DNA of 36,109 nt from Moritella dasanensis ArB 0140 (GTDB lineage Bacteria; Pseudomonadota; Gammaproteobacteria; Enterobacterales; Moritellaceae), in NCBI RefSeq assembly GCF_000276805.1, contig NZ_AKXQ01000037.1:1-36109 (forward strand), written 5' to 3'. Position 1 is the first letter of the stretch. Each line of letters starts with the position of its first letter. The translations under genes were made by a program, and so were the position numbers. Below the pieces are notes generated by a model that saw nothing but the letters and a program-made list of their open reading frames with translations, searched no databases and was not told the origin of the DNA. This document shows, piece by piece, positions 1 to 8,697 of this stretch.

Positions 1-3
1 TGA

Positions 4-22
4 TTCAAGACTTTGTCTTGAA
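4..22. repeat. perfect 8-bp inverted repeat
   Basis: TTCAAGAC and its exact complement GTCTTGAA are separated by TTT. It lies directly before a strong terminator, so it probably belongs to the 3' end of whatever transcript enters from the left of the window. That gene is not visible. Confidence 0.5.
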
Positions 23-24
23 CG

Positions 25-58
25 AAAAAAGCCGATATCATTGATATCGGCTTTTTTT
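25..58. terminator. intrinsic terminator, probably bidirectional
   Basis: The 10-bp perfect stem GCCGATATCA/TGATATCGGC has a single central base and is flanked by six A on the left and seven T on the right. It would end rightward transcription of an unseen upstream gene. The A-tract lets it work in the other direction too. Confidence 0.85.
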
Positions 59-174
59 ATACCTGTAAATTATTAAACGTTAAGCTCAAATTTATCTAAT
101 CTATTTTCATCATCTAATTTTAATCACTGTATTCTGTGGTTAACTCGTCAATTTCGAACGTTTAGGATCCTAGC

Positions 175-735
175 ATGACAGATAACCATGAAATAATTAA
201 ATTACAGACATTGAAATGGGTGAAAGATATTATTGTGAAATACAATATCTGCCCATTTGCTAAAAAAGAATTAGAGCGTAAAACGATTCATTGTGCTGTT
301 CTTGATTCTGGTGATTTAACTGAATTATTAGAGCATGTTAACGCAGAGTTCATCCGCCTAGATACGAATAAAGATATTGCCACAACACTGGTTGTGATGC
401 CTAAACTTAGTGCTAATTTTGATAACTTTCTCGATTTAATTGATTATGCCAATGATTTATTAGAAATGCAGGAGTATGAAGGTATTTATCAGTTAGCGCA
501 TATGCATCCTAAGTATCGTTTTGATGATACAACACTACAAGATGCCGCTAACTTTACTAATCGTTCTCCATATCCAATACTGCATATTATTCGCGAAGAT
601 GAGATGGCACGTGTCTTAAGGGTGTTTCCAAACCCAGAAGAGATACCTGAGCGCAATATTGAGCTTTTAAGGGCTAAAGGGTTTGCTGAAATAAAAGCTG
701 AGCTAGACGCGTGTTTTAACGTAGAAAATAAGTAG
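175..735 (+). CDS. DUF1415 family protein
   Basis: A 186-residue soluble protein that I recognise as the DUF1415 family, found widely in proteobacteria and without an established function as far as I know. The N-terminal segment has the family's WVKD...NICPFAK stretch (Cys26 in CPFAK), and a later part carries YQLAHMHPKYRF and NRSPYPILHIIRE. There is no signal peptide or membrane helix. The ATG is preceded by AGGA with 7 nt spacing, and this ribosome-binding site lies inside the 10-bp palindrome TAGGATCCTA (163-172). The gene stands alone between a terminator on its left and a convergent hairpin before pyrI. The family call is firm; the function is unknown. Confidence 0.85.
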   Translation: MTDNHEIIKLQTLKWVKDIIVKYNICPFAKKELERKTIHCAVLDSGDLTELLEHVNAEFIRLDTNKDIATTLVVMPKLSANFDNFLDLIDYANDLLEMQEYEGIYQLAHMHPKYRFDDTTLQDAANFTNRSPYPILHIIREDEMARVLRVFPNPEEIPERNIELLRAKGFAEIKAELDACFNVENK

Positions 736-750
736 ACGATAAAACCTTTC

Positions 751-785
751 CGATAGAGAGTAAAATATTACCTCACTCTCTATCG
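751..785. terminator. hairpin between convergent genes, possible terminator
   Basis: CGATAGAGAGT pairs perfectly with ACTCTCTATCG over 11 bp with a 13-nt loop. It lies between the convergent DUF1415 gene and pyrI. Neither side has a good T-tract (TTCACTTT rightward, GGAAAGGTTTT leftward), so intrinsic termination is plausible but not certain. Confidence 0.45.
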
Positions 786-796
786 TTCACTTTAAA

Positions 797-1258
797 CTAA
801 ACCTGTTCGGTAATGATGTCTTTTGAGAATGTTTTCTCACAGTATTTACATTTTAAACCGATATTACCTTTTGTTTTTTTGATTGAAAAACAAGAGATAA
901 CAGGCTCGCCATGCGTAATACAATTGGAATTAGGGCATGGGAACACATTTTCCACTTCATTTGGTAGCGTTAAGGCATGCTTATCTGTTACGTGGAAATT
1001 TTCAATTATATTGACCGTCGCATTGGGTGCTAGTAGCGCTAATTGGTTAGCTTGTGATTTGGTTATCTCAGTATTTTCAACTTTGATAAGATCTTTTTCA
1101 CCCCCATTATTTGTCGGTAAATTAAAGCCTACTGTTACACGTTGTTTTGTATCTGTGAGGTTGAATAGCTTTAAAATTTTAACGCCTTGTCCTGATGGGA
1201 TATGATCAATGACGTAGCCATTACAAATAGCCTCTACTTGCATATGATTATTTTTCAT
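797..1258 (-). CDS. pyrI: aspartate carbamoyltransferase regulatory chain
   Basis: The 153-residue regulatory subunit of aspartate transcarbamoylase, which binds CTP/ATP and transmits allosteric control to PyrB in the c6r6 holoenzyme. The N-terminal allosteric domain begins QVEAICNGYVIDHIP. The C-terminal zinc domain has four cysteines at 108, 113, 137 and 140 (CPNSNC and CKYC), as in the E. coli chain. The length equals that of the E. coli protein. It follows pyrB with only one extra stop codon between them (pyrB ends TAA, then TAA, then ATG), so the two are cotranscribed and probably translationally coupled. Its presence implies the allosteric class of ATCase. Confidence 0.97.
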   Translation of the reverse strand: MKNNHMQVEAICNGYVIDHIPSGQGVKILKLFNLTDTKQRVTVGFNLPTNNGGEKDLIKVENTEITKSQANQLALLAPNATVNIIENFHVTDKHALTLPNEVENVFPCPNSNCITHGEPVISCFSIKKTKGNIGLKCKYCEKTFSKDIITEQV

Positions 1259-1261
1259 TTA

Positions 1262-2194
1262 TTACTCTCCGATTGTTTCATTTAACACTAGTGCAAGTAA
1301 TGCTTCACGCGCATAGACCCCGTTTTCAGCTTGTTGGAAATAGTAAGCATAAGGTGTTTTATCTACATCAATAGTGATCTCATCAACACGTGGTAATGGG
1401 TGTAAAACTTTAAGGTTTGGTTTTGCGTGTTCTAATGAACTTGCTGATAAGATAAAACCCGCTTTCATGTGTTGATATTCGGTTTCATCAAAACGTTCTT
1501 TCTGAACACGAGTCATGTACAGGACATCAATCTCTGGAACCACTTCTTCTATCGATGAATAAGTTGCATAACTGACATTTTGTTCGTCAAGTTCATCGCA
1601 AATATACTCAGGCATTGCTAACGCGTCCGGTGAAATAAAGTGGAATTTGCATCCTTCGAATTTAGCTAACGCTTGTGCTAAAGAGTGCACTGTTCGACCA
1701 TATTTTAAATCACCGACAAACGCGATGTTTAAGTTGTCTAAGCGGCCTTGTGTTTCGTAGATAGAAAATAGGTCTAACAAAGTTTGTGTTGGGTGCTGAT
1801 TAGAACCATCACCACCGTTGATAACAGGTACATTGGAAAATTCTGATGCTAATCTTGCAGCGCCTTCTTGAGGGTGACGCATCACAAATGCATCGGCATA
1901 GCTTGAGATAACACTAATTGAATCAGCAAGTGTTTCACCTTTCTTCGCAAGTGAAGTATTACCCGCATTATCGAAACCAATAACAGTGCCACCTAATCGC
2001 TGAATCGCAGTTTCGAATGACAATCGTGTACGCGTCGATGCTTCAAAGAAACAGCTTGCAATGACTTTGTGTTTTAACAGTTCGGGCTGTGGCTGCTTTT
2101 TTAGTTTTGCCGCAGTTTTAACAATAAGTTCTAGCTCATTACGTGAGATATCATTGATAGATACGATATGTTTTCTAAATAACGGATTTAGCAT
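1262..2194 (-). CDS. pyrB: aspartate carbamoyltransferase catalytic chain
   Basis: Catalyses carbamoyl phosphate + L-aspartate to N-carbamoyl-L-aspartate, the committed step of pyrimidine synthesis, in the cytoplasm. The 310 residues match the E. coli length. Visible motifs are the carbamoyl-phosphate signature STRTR at 53-57, the SLAKKGE loop (81-87, catalytic Lys), RHPQEGAA around 106-113, HPTQTLLD at 134-141 and HPLPRVDEI near the C terminus. The ATG has an AGGG ribosome-binding site 8 nt upstream. The 5' region holds an intrinsic attenuator and a short leader ORF, as in the enterobacterial pyrLBI operon, so expression is likely tuned by UTP level. It forms an operon with pyrI. Confidence 0.98.
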   Translation of the reverse strand: MLNPLFRKHIVSINDISRNELELIVKTAAKLKKQPQPELLKHKVIASCFFEASTRTRLSFETAIQRLGGTVIGFDNAGNTSLAKKGETLADSISVISSYADAFVMRHPQEGAARLASEFSNVPVINGGDGSNQHPTQTLLDLFSIYETQGRLDNLNIAFVGDLKYGRTVHSLAQALAKFEGCKFHFISPDALAMPEYICDELDEQNVSYATYSSIEEVVPEIDVLYMTRVQKERFDETEYQHMKAGFILSASSLEHAKPNLKVLHPLPRVDEITIDVDKTPYAYYFQQAENGVYAREALLALVLNETIGE

Positions 2195-2223
2195 TGTTGT
2201 GCCCTGATGATCAGAATTATCCT

Positions 2224-2255
2224 AAAAAAAAGCCTCATATAAATAGTTATGAGGC
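2224..2255 (-). terminator. pyrBI attenuator (intrinsic terminator in leader)
   Basis: On the minus strand GCCTCATA pairs with TATGAGGC around an 8-nt loop and is followed by eight T. It lies about 30 nt upstream of the pyrB start and directly after the stop codon of a short leader ORF. This is the arrangement of the E. coli pyrBI attenuator, where fast coupled translation at low UTP prevents hairpin formation. The structure is seen directly; the UTP control is inferred from the family. Confidence 0.8.
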
Positions 2256-2256
2256 C

Positions 2257-2313
2257 TTACAAATTTGAATGGATAGGGGGAGAGTTAGATGATCTAATAA
2301 TATGAACATGCAT
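2257..2313 (-). CDS. candidate pyrL-like leader peptide (18 aa)
   Basis: A minus-strand ORF reading MHVHIIRSSNSPPIHSNL and stopping at TAA immediately before the attenuator stem. An AAGAGA-type ribosome-binding site lies just upstream of its ATG. A ribosome at the stop codon would cover the 5' arm of the hairpin, as attenuation requires. The RNA between start and hairpin is pyrimidine-rich (CUCUCCCCCUAUCC), suitable for UTP-sensitive polymerase pausing. A second ATG four bases on, in another frame (2309-2247, 20 codons), also runs into the stem and cannot be excluded. The sequence does not resemble the E. coli peptide, but pyrL leaders are not expected to be conserved in sequence. Confidence 0.55.
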   Translation of the reverse strand: MHVHIIRSSNSPPIHSNL

Positions 2314-2343
2314 TATTCTCTTGCCCGCTAAACACAATTAGTA

Positions 2344-2372
2344 ATTTTAGCCTAAATTAAAAACCACAGAAA
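2344..2372 (-). promoter_or_regulatory. possible pyrBI promoter
   Basis: On the minus strand TAAAAT (2349-2344) is a good -10 element. The matching -35 position, 17 bp upstream, is the poor TTTCTG. It would start transcription about 25 nt ahead of the leader ORF. The assignment rests mainly on the -10 box and on position. Confidence 0.35.
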
Positions 2373-2436
2373 GCACTAATAAAATTAATTTCATGTAAAA
2401 AAATCTATAAAGTTTAAACTAATCGTTGCTCTAAAT

Positions 2437-2466
2437 TTGCTTATTGAGCATGTTATTAAATATAAT
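2437..2466 (+). promoter_or_regulatory. ridA promoter
   Basis: A perfect TATAAT at 2461-2466 lies 18 bp after TTGCTT at 2437-2442. The predicted start point is about 60 nt ahead of the ridA ATG. It fires away from the pyrBI leader, so this 275-bp gap is a divergent promoter region. Confidence 0.6.
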
Positions 2467-2531
2467 GCATCTAGATAGTGCAATATACTCGCTCTGAATA
2501 TGGGAGCTTTGATAAACTTATGGAACTTACA

Positions 2532-2915
2532 ATGAGCAAAAAAATCATTTCTACAACGAATGCACCTGCTGCAATTGGTCCGTACTCACAAGCTAACCAA
2601 CTTGGTAATATGGTTTTTACTTCAGGACAGATCCCATTAGTACCTGAGACGATGGAAATCATTGAAGGCGGCGTTAAAGAACAAGCTGAATTAGTAATGG
2701 AAAACCTAATGGCAGTACTAAAAGCGGCGAATGCAAGTGCAGATACAGTAATCAAAACAACATGTTTCCTAAAAGATATGAATGATTTTGTTACGTTCAA
2801 TGAAGTATATGCTCGTTATTTCCCAGAAAATGCACCCGCGCGTTCATGTGTTGAAGTAGCTCGGTTACCTAAAGATGTATTAGTTGAAGTTGAAGCTATC
2901 GCTTACACACTTTAA
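2532..2915 (+). CDS. ridA: 2-iminobutanoate/2-iminopropanoate deaminase RidA
   Basis: Hydrolyses reactive enamine/imine intermediates released by PLP enzymes such as threonine dehydratase. It acts as a cytoplasmic trimer. The 127 residues match the family length and contain GPYSQA near the start, the FTSGQIPLVPET segment and the C-terminal ARSCVEVARLP with the conserved Arg that binds substrate carboxylate. The reading frame stays open further upstream to a GTG at 2478, but the family N terminus (MSKKIIST) and a GGA ribosome-binding site 7 nt away place the start here. In E. coli ridA follows pyrBI; here it is divergent from pyrBI and instead heads tusDCB, 12 nt away. Confidence 0.95.
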   Translation: MSKKIISTTNAPAAIGPYSQANQLGNMVFTSGQIPLVPETMEIIEGGVKEQAELVMENLMAVLKAANASADTVIKTTCFLKDMNDFVTFNEVYARYFPENAPARSCVEVARLPKDVLVEVEAIAYTL

Positions 2916-2927
2916 TTAGGTCTATTT

Positions 2928-3326
2928 ATGTCTGAATCTTTAACTATTGCTGTGCTTGTTACAGGCCCTGCATATGGGAGTCAGGACGCTTTAAGTGCGT
3001 ATCATTACGTGAAATCTGCTGTTGCCTTAGGTCATACTATCCAACGTGTATTTTTTTATAATGATGGCGTGCTTAATGGTTCTACTCTTACATCGCCAGC
3101 CGCGGATGAGTTTGACTTATATAATGCTTGGTTAGTGCTAGCTCGTGAACATCTATTTCCTTTAGATATATGTTCAGGTGCCGCGTTAAGGCGGGGTATT
3201 ATTGATCAAAATGAAGCGGATAGGATTGGTAAGAGTCAGTTTAATCTTGAGTTACCATTTCAGTTAACGGGACTAGGTCAATTAGCAGCGTCGATTGTGA
3301 CTGCCGATCGGGTTATTCAGTTTTAA
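2928..3326 (+). CDS. tusD: sulfurtransferase subunit TusD
   Basis: A component of the TusBCD heterohexamer, which relays persulfide sulfur from TusA to TusE and MnmA for 2-thiolation of tRNA wobble uridine. The protein is 132 residues with the DsrE-like fold signature VTGPAYGSQDALSAYHY near the N terminus. The sulfur-carrying cysteine is Cys82 in DICSGAALRRG. An AGGT ribosome-binding site precedes the ATG. It starts 12 nt after ridA and is followed by tusC and tusB in the order seen in enterobacteria, just ahead of rpsL. Confidence 0.95.
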   Translation: MSESLTIAVLVTGPAYGSQDALSAYHYVKSAVALGHTIQRVFFYNDGVLNGSTLTSPAADEFDLYNAWLVLAREHLFPLDICSGAALRRGIIDQNEADRIGKSQFNLELPFQLTGLGQLAASIVTADRVIQF

Positions 3327-3348
3327 TTATCTATATTTGGTTGAAAAA

Positions 3349-3705
3349 ATGTTGAGAGCCGCATTCGTTACTCGTCAAGTTCCGCATGGCACTAGCCTTG
3401 CCAGAGAAACACAAGATGCCATTCTTGCTACCTCTGCATTAACAGAAGCGTTAAGTGTATTTTTTATTGGTGATGGCGTTTATCAATTAGTAAGCCAACA
3501 AAAGCCACAGGCTATCGCTTGTCGTGATTTTGCGCCTACATTTGCTATGTTTGAACTCTATGATATTGAAAACATTTATGTGTGCGCAGACTCGCTGTTA
3601 GAGCGTGGTATTAGTGATGTCGACTTGGTTATAGACGTCGAGCGTTTAACGCAGCCGGAAATTAATCAACGTATACGTCAGCACGCCATTATTTTGAATT
3701 TTTGA
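3349..3705 (+). CDS. tusC: sulfurtransferase subunit TusC
   Basis: A DsrF-like subunit of the TusBCD sulfur relay complex. With the ATG at 3349 it has 118 residues, close to the 119 of E. coli TusC, and shows the PHGTS...ETQDAILATSAL and VFFIGDGVYQL segments of the family. An in-frame TTG four codons upstream (3337) is possible, but neither start has a strong ribosome-binding site, so the exact start is uncertain. It sits 22 nt after tusD; its stop lies 14 nt before the tusB ATG. Confidence 0.93.
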   Translation: MLRAAFVTRQVPHGTSLARETQDAILATSALTEALSVFFIGDGVYQLVSQQKPQAIACRDFAPTFAMFELYDIENIYVCADSLLERGISDVDLVIDVERLTQPEINQRIRQHAIILNF

Positions 3706-3719
3706 TTGGTGATAAAATC

Positions 3720-4010
3720 ATGCTTCATATTATTAAGTCATCCCCGTTCTCAAGAAATACATTTATTGACAGTATCGCCTATTTTAATGATGGCGATGCG
3801 GTGATCTTTATTCAAGATGCCGTCGTTATTACGGCATCACAGCATAAATATGCTAAAATACTTCAAGATCTGATGCCAGAGTTAAGTGTTTACTCTTTGA
3901 CTGAAGATTTGAATGCGCGTGGGCTAAGCTGTATTTTAGGACAGCAAGTTAGCTACCCTGAATTCGTTAATCTTACCGTGGCGCATTTGCAAACTCAGAC
4001 TTGGAATTAA
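3720..4010 (+). CDS. tusB: sulfurtransferase subunit TusB
   Basis: A DsrH-like subunit of the TusBCD complex for tRNA 2-thiouridine synthesis. From the ATG at 3720 it has 96 residues, the usual length (95 in E. coli), beginning MLHIIKSSPFS. GGTGAT lies just upstream as ribosome-binding site. A TTG at 3702 overlapping the tusC stop would add six residues that do not look like the family. The segment GDAVIFIQDAVV and the C-terminal LSCILGQQVSYPEFVNLT fit TusB. It is the last gene before the str operon promoter. Confidence 0.92.
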   Translation: MLHIIKSSPFSRNTFIDSIAYFNDGDAVIFIQDAVVITASQHKYAKILQDLMPELSVYSLTEDLNARGLSCILGQQVSYPEFVNLTVAHLQTQTWN

Positions 4011-4151
4011 TTAAGTCTGAATCTATACGAATTCTTTGTCGTTGCACTACAAACTATGGGTAAATTTTTATCTCGTAGTGTTGAAAAAGCGCTTTATTTA
4101 CGATTTATTGGTTAATAAACTGATTTATTTTCAATAATACTGTTGTTATGC

Positions 4152-4180
4152 TTGACAGCTAAAGGCGCAATGACTAAAAT
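4152..4180 (+). promoter_or_regulatory. str operon promoter
   Basis: A consensus TTGACA (4152-4157), a 17-bp spacer and TAAAAT (4175-4180). It is followed by the G/C-containing TCTGCGTCCC over the start region, as expected for a stringently controlled ribosomal protein promoter. It is about 60 nt upstream of rpsL. The preceding stretch 4011-4150 holds no gene and no convincing terminator, so readthrough from tusB is possible. Confidence 0.85.
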
Positions 4181-4241
4181 TCTGCGTCCCTATATTAGGG
4201 ATGATTTTTCACACGTAAAAAACTCAACGGAGCTATTTTAA

Positions 4242-4616
4242 ATGGCAACTACTAACCAATTAGTACGCAAGCCTCGCGTAAGAAACGTTACAAAAACTAA
4301 CGTTCCTGCTCTTGAAGCTTGTCCACAACGTCGTGGTGTTTGTACTCGCGTATACACTACTACTCCTAAAAAACCTAACTCGGCTCTACGTAAAGTAGCT
4401 CGTGTTCGTCTAACTAACGGTTATGAAGTTACTTCATATATCGGTGGTGAAGGTCATAACCTTCAAGAACATAGTGTTATCCTAATCCGTGGTGGTCGTG
4501 TTAAAGATTTACCGGGTGTTCGTTACCATACAGTTCGTGGTGCGTTAGATACAGCTGGTGTTAGCGACCGTCGTAAAGGTCGTTCTAAATATGGTACTAA
4601 ACGCCCTAAGAATTAA
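4242..4616 (+). CDS. rpsL: 30S ribosomal protein S12
   Basis: S12 sits at the decoding centre of the small subunit and monitors tRNA selection. The 124 residues equal the E. coli length. The [13 protein letters not shown] loop with Lys43 and the [16 protein letters not shown] loop with Lys88 and Asp89 are intact, so the sequence is the streptomycin-sensitive type at these positions. Asp89 is the residue that RimO methylthiolates in E. coli. It is the first gene of the str operon and is followed 84 nt later by rpsG. Confidence 0.99.
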   Translation: MATTNQLVRKPRVRNVTKTNVPALEACPQRRGVCTRVYTTTPKKPNSALRKVARVRLTNGYEVTSYIGGEGHNLQEHSVILIRGGRVKDLPGVRYHTVRGALDTAGVSDRRKGRSKYGTKRPKN

Positions 4617-4636
4617 TAATTCTTCGTTTAGTAAGG

Positions 4637-4669
4637 CCAAGCAAACTGTTAACTATTTATTAGTTTTGG
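4637..4669 (+). promoter_or_regulatory. candidate S7 autoregulatory structure in rpsL-rpsG spacer
   Basis: In the 84-nt spacer, CCAA(GCA)AACT at 4637-4647 can pair with AGTTTTGG at 4662-4669, giving an 8-bp stem with a 3-nt bulge. In E. coli ribosomal protein S7 represses its own translation by binding the S12-S7 spacer. The location and a bulged stem fit that role, but I cannot show the S7 contact bases. An alternative small stem AACTA/TAGTT overlaps it. Confidence 0.3.
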
Positions 4670-4697
4670 GTAATACCTGAAGCACAACGAGGAATAA

Positions 4698-5174
<477 letters not shown>

Positions 5175-5178
5175 TTTA

Positions 5179-5229
5179 TTGACGCAGATTTTAAATCTGC
5201 GTCAACTACTTTCTGTCTAGGTTTCCTAG
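5179..5229 (+). other. long palindrome plus small hairpin between rpsG and fusA
   Basis: TTGACGCAGATTT (5179-5191) is the perfect complement of AAATCTGCGTCAA (5193-5205) around one base. It is followed by a second inverted repeat CTAGG-TTT-CCTAG (5217-5229) that ends next to the fusA ribosome-binding site AAGGGA. No T-tract follows the first stem, so it is more likely an mRNA stability or processing element, or a partial terminator, than a full terminator. Confidence 0.7.
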
Positions 5230-5242
5230 TAAGGGATTTATT

Positions 5243-7336
5243 GTGGCACGTACAACTCCGATCGAGCTCTACCGTAATATTGGTATTGTTGCTCACGTTG
5301 ATGCGGGTAAAACTACAACTACAGAACGTGTTTTATTCTATACCGGTCTTTCACATAAGATGGGTGAAGTTCATGATGGCGCTGCCACTATGGATTGGAT
5401 GGAACAGGAGCAGGAGCGTGGTATTACCATTACTTCTGCAGCGACAACAACAATGTGGAAAGGTATGGATGCGCAATTTAAGCAGCACCGTATCAACATC
5501 ATTGATACTCCGGGACACGTTGACTTCACTATTGAAGTAGAACGTTCTTTACGAGTACTTGATGGCGCAGTTGTCGTTTTTTGTGGTGCATCAGGTGTTG
5601 AACCACAATCTGAAACGGTTTGGCGTCAAGCTGATAAATATAAAGTACCACGTGTCGTATTCGTTAATAAGATGGATCGCACAGGTGCGGATTTTGAAGC
5701 TGTAATTGACCAAATTCGTAATCGTTTGGGCGCAACTTGTGTTCCTATCCAGTTAAATATTGGTGCGGAAGAAGAGTTTGAAGGCGTAATTGATTTAATT
5801 AAGATGAAATCAATTAGCTGGAATGACGCAGATCAAGGGATGTCATTTAGTTATGGCGAAATTCCTGCAGATCTACTTGAGCGTGCAGAAGAATTACATG
5901 AAGAATTAGTCGATGCTGCCGCTGAAGCTAACGATGAGCTTATGGATAAATACCTTGAAGAAGGTGAATTATCTGAAGAAGAAATTAAAGCTGGTTTACG
6001 TCAACGCACGCTGAACAACGAGATCGTACTTGCGACTTGTGGTTCCGCCTTTAAAAATAAAGGTGTACAAGCGGTACTTGACGCAGTGGTTGAATTTCTT
6101 CCTAGCCCAACGGAAGTGAAAGATATCAATGGTATTGATGACGACGAGAACGAAGTTACTTGTCCATCAGATGACGATGCACCGTTTGCTGCATTAGCCT
6201 TTAAGATCGCCACTGACCCATTTGTTGGTACACTCACATTTATGCGAGTTTACTCTGGTGTGGTTAATACTGGTGATAGCGTTTATAATTCTGTTAAGCA
6301 GAAGCGTGAACGTTTAGGTCGTATTGTGCAAATGCATGCGAATGATCGTCAAGAATTGAAAGAGATCCGTGCCGGTGATATTGCTGCTGCGATTGGTCTT
6401 AAGGATGTTACTACTGGTGACACGCTTTGTGATGTTAATCATAAGGTTATCCTTGAGCGTATGGACTTTCCGGAACCGGTTATCCAAATTGCAGTAGAGC
6501 CTAGAACAGTAGCCGATCAAGATAAGATGGCTATCGCGCTAAGTAAATTAGCAGCGGAAGATCCATCGTTCCGTGTTGAAACTGACGAAGAGTCAGCACA
6601 AACACTGATATCTGGTATGGGTGAACTTCATCTGGACATTATTGTTGACCGTATGCGTCGTGAGTTTAACGTTGAATGCAACGTTGGTAAGCCTCAAGTC
6701 TCATATCGTGAATCAATTCGTGATTCAGTTAAAGCAGAAGGTAAATTCATTCGCGAATTAGGCGGAAAAGGTCAATATGGCCATGTTCTGCTGAAACTAG
6801 AACCGCTTGACGCGGGTGCTGGTTATGAATTTGTGAATGAAATCGTTGATGGTGAGGTTCCTAGTGAATTCATCCCAGCGGTTGAAAAAGGTTGTAAAGA
6901 TCAGATGGACCAAGGTGTGTTGGCAGGATATCCTATAATGGATGTTCGTGTTACACTCTACGGTGGTTCATTCCACGATGTTGATTCCAATGAAATGGCA
7001 TTCAAGGTCGCGGCTTCATTTGGTTTCAGACAAGGTGCTTTGGATGCAAATCCCGCTTTGCTTGAGCCGATGATGAAAGTAGAAATTACCACTCCAGAGG
7101 AGTGGATGGGTGATGTTGTAGGTGACGTAAGCCGTCGTCGCGGCATGATCGATGGTATGGATGATGGCCACGCTGGTCTTAAAATTATCCATGCTAAGGT
7201 TCCTTTGTCTGAAATGTTCGGTTATGCAACCGCTCTACGTTCAGCTACTCAGGGCCGCGCTTCATACTCAATGCAATTTCTTGAGTATAACGAAGCTCCA
7301 AAAAACATCGCTGACAAAATTATTGAAGCGAAATAA
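5243..7336 (+). CDS. fusA: translation elongation factor G
   Basis: The GTPase that drives tRNA-mRNA translocation and, with RRF, ribosome recycling. The 697 residues are close to E. coli EF-G (704). G motifs are visible: [11 protein letters not shown] (G1), ERGITI (G2), DTPGHVDFT (G3) and NKMD (G4). The C-terminal domains include GMGELHLDI and [11 protein letters not shown]. The start is GTG with AAGGGA upstream. It is the third gene of the str operon, 53 nt before tuf. The full domain set and operon position argue for the main EF-G rather than a paralogue. Confidence 0.98.
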   Translation: MARTTPIELYRNIGIVAHVDAGKTTTTERVLFYTGLSHKMGEVHDGAATMDWMEQEQERGITITSAATTTMWKGMDAQFKQHRINIIDTPGHVDFTIEVERSLRVLDGAVVVFCGASGVEPQSETVWRQADKYKVPRVVFVNKMDRTGADFEAVIDQIRNRLGATCVPIQLNIGAEEEFEGVIDLIKMKSISWNDADQGMSFSYGEIPADLLERAEELHEELVDAAAEANDELMDKYLEEGELSEEEIKAGLRQRTLNNEIVLATCGSAFKNKGVQAVLDAVVEFLPSPTEVKDINGIDDDENEVTCPSDDDAPFAALAFKIATDPFVGTLTFMRVYSGVVNTGDSVYNSVKQKRERLGRIVQMHANDRQELKEIRAGDIAAAIGLKDVTTGDTLCDVNHKVILERMDFPEPVIQIAVEPRTVADQDKMAIALSKLAAEDPSFRVETDEESAQTLISGMGELHLDIIVDRMRREFNVECNVGKPQVSYRESIRDSVKAEGKFIRELGGKGQYGHVLLKLEPLDAGAGYEFVNEIVDGEVPSEFIPAVEKGCKDQMDQGVLAGYPIMDVRVTLYGGSFHDVDSNEMAFKVAASFGFRQGALDANPALLEPMMKVEITTPEEWMGDVVGDVSRRRGMIDGMDDGHAGLKIIHAKVPLSEMFGYATALRSATQGRASYSMQFLEYNEAPKNIADKIIEAK

Positions 7337-7389
7337 AGTAGTCTTTATCATAAGATAGAGGCTTAACTGATAATAAGAAGGTACACGTC

Positions 7390-8574
7390 GTGTCTAAAGA
7401 AAAATTTGTACGTAGTAATACCCACGTAAACGTAGGTACAATTGGTCACGTTGACCATGGTAAAACAACTCTAACAGCAGCAATCACAAACGTACTTGCA
7501 AAAGTATACGGTGGTGAAGCTAAAGATTTCGCATCAATCGATAACGCTCCTGAAGAAAGAGAACGTGGTATCACGATCAACACTTCACACGTTGAATATG
7601 ATACACCTAACCGTCACTACGCACACGTAGATTGCCCAGGTCACGCCGATTATGTTAAAAACATGATCACTGGTGCTGCTCAAATGGACGGCGCGATCTT
7701 AGTTGTTGCTGCTACTGATGGCCCTATGCCACAGACACGTGAGCACATCTTGCTTTCTCGTCAAGTTGGCGTTCCTTACATCATCGTATTCATGAACAAA
7801 TGTGATATGGTTGATGATGAAGAACTACTTGAACTAGTAGAAATGGAAGTTCGTGAACTTCTTTCTGAATATGACTTCCCAGGTGATGACCTACCAGTTA
7901 TCCAGGGTTCTGCTCTTAAAGCGCTTGAAGGCGTTCAAGAGTACGAAGACAAGATCATTGAACTAGCAGACGCGCTAGATTCATATATCCCTGATCCTGA
8001 ACGTGCTATCGACATGCCTTTCATTATGCCTATCGAAGACGTATTCTCAATCTCTGGCCGTGGTACTGTTGTAACTGGTCGTGTTGAGCAAGGTATCGTT
8101 AACATCGGTGATTCAGTAGAAATCGTTGGTATCCGTGATACTCAAACGACTACTTGTACTGGTGTTGAAATGTTCCGTAAACTGCTTGACGAAGGTCGTG
8201 CTGGCGAGAACATTGGTGCACTTCTACGTGGTACTAAACGTGAAGATGTTGAACGTGGTCAAGTACTAGCTAAGCCTGGTTCAATCACTCCGCATACTAA
8301 GTTTGAATCTGAAGTATACGTACTTTCTAAAGAAGAGGGTGGTCGTCACACTCCTTTCTTTAAAGGTTACCGTCCACAGTTCTACTTCCGTACAACTGAC
8401 ATCACTGGTGCTGTAGAGCTTCCAGAAGGTGTTGAAATGGTTATGCCTGGTGACAACCTTAAGTTTGTTGTTGAGCTAATCAACCCAATCGCGATGGAAG
8501 AAGGTCTACGCTTCGCTATCCGTGAAGGTGGCCGTACTGTTGGTGCTGGTGTTGTTTCTAAAGTAATCGCTTAA
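7390..8574 (+). CDS. tuf: translation elongation factor Tu
   Basis: EF-Tu carries aminoacyl-tRNA to the ribosomal A site as a GTP complex. The 394 residues are the standard length. The G motifs are [28 protein letters not shown] and NKCD. The protein ends in the family GRTVGAGVV. The start is GTG with GAAGG upstream. It is the last gene of the str operon and is followed at once by an intrinsic terminator. A second tuf copy is common in relatives but would lie outside this window. Confidence 0.99.
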   Translation: MSKEKFVRSNTHVNVGTIGHVDHGKTTLTAAITNVLAKVYGGEAKDFASIDNAPEERERGITINTSHVEYDTPNRHYAHVDCPGHADYVKNMITGAAQMDGAILVVAATDGPMPQTREHILLSRQVGVPYIIVFMNKCDMVDDEELLELVEMEVRELLSEYDFPGDDLPVIQGSALKALEGVQEYEDKIIELADALDSYIPDPERAIDMPFIMPIEDVFSISGRGTVVTGRVEQGIVNIGDSVEIVGIRDTQTTTCTGVEMFRKLLDEGRAGENIGALLRGTKREDVERGQVLAKPGSITPHTKFESEVYVLSKEEGGRHTPFFKGYRPQFYFRTTDITGAVELPEGVEMVMPGDNLKFVVELINPIAMEEGLRFAIREGGRTVGAGVVSKVIA

Positions 8575-8600
8575 TTCGATTAGTTTAAACAATATATAGA

Positions 8601-8626
8601 AAGGTCGCTTAGGCGGCCTTTTTTTT
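8601..8626 (+). terminator. str operon terminator
   Basis: AAGGTCGC and GCGGCCTT form an 8-bp stem (one G-T pair) around TTAG, followed by a run of T to 8626. It lies 26 nt after the tuf stop and separates the str operon from the convergent tex gene. Confidence 0.9.
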
Positions 8627-8697
8627 CATCTGTAATTTATGTCTCAAGTTTAAAATAGGTGACGAATAAAGTCCGCCACCATTTATTTATTCAGTTA

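Noticed and set aside
813-1205. 130-codon ORF antisense to pyrI
   Set aside because: It is the mirror of a certain gene in a low-stop frame and has no family features or ribosome-binding site.
2345-2394. Minus-strand 15-codon ORF starting ATGAAATTAATTTTA upstream of the pyr leader
   Set aside because: Its end overlaps the probable -10 box of the pyrBI promoter, so it would not be on the transcript.
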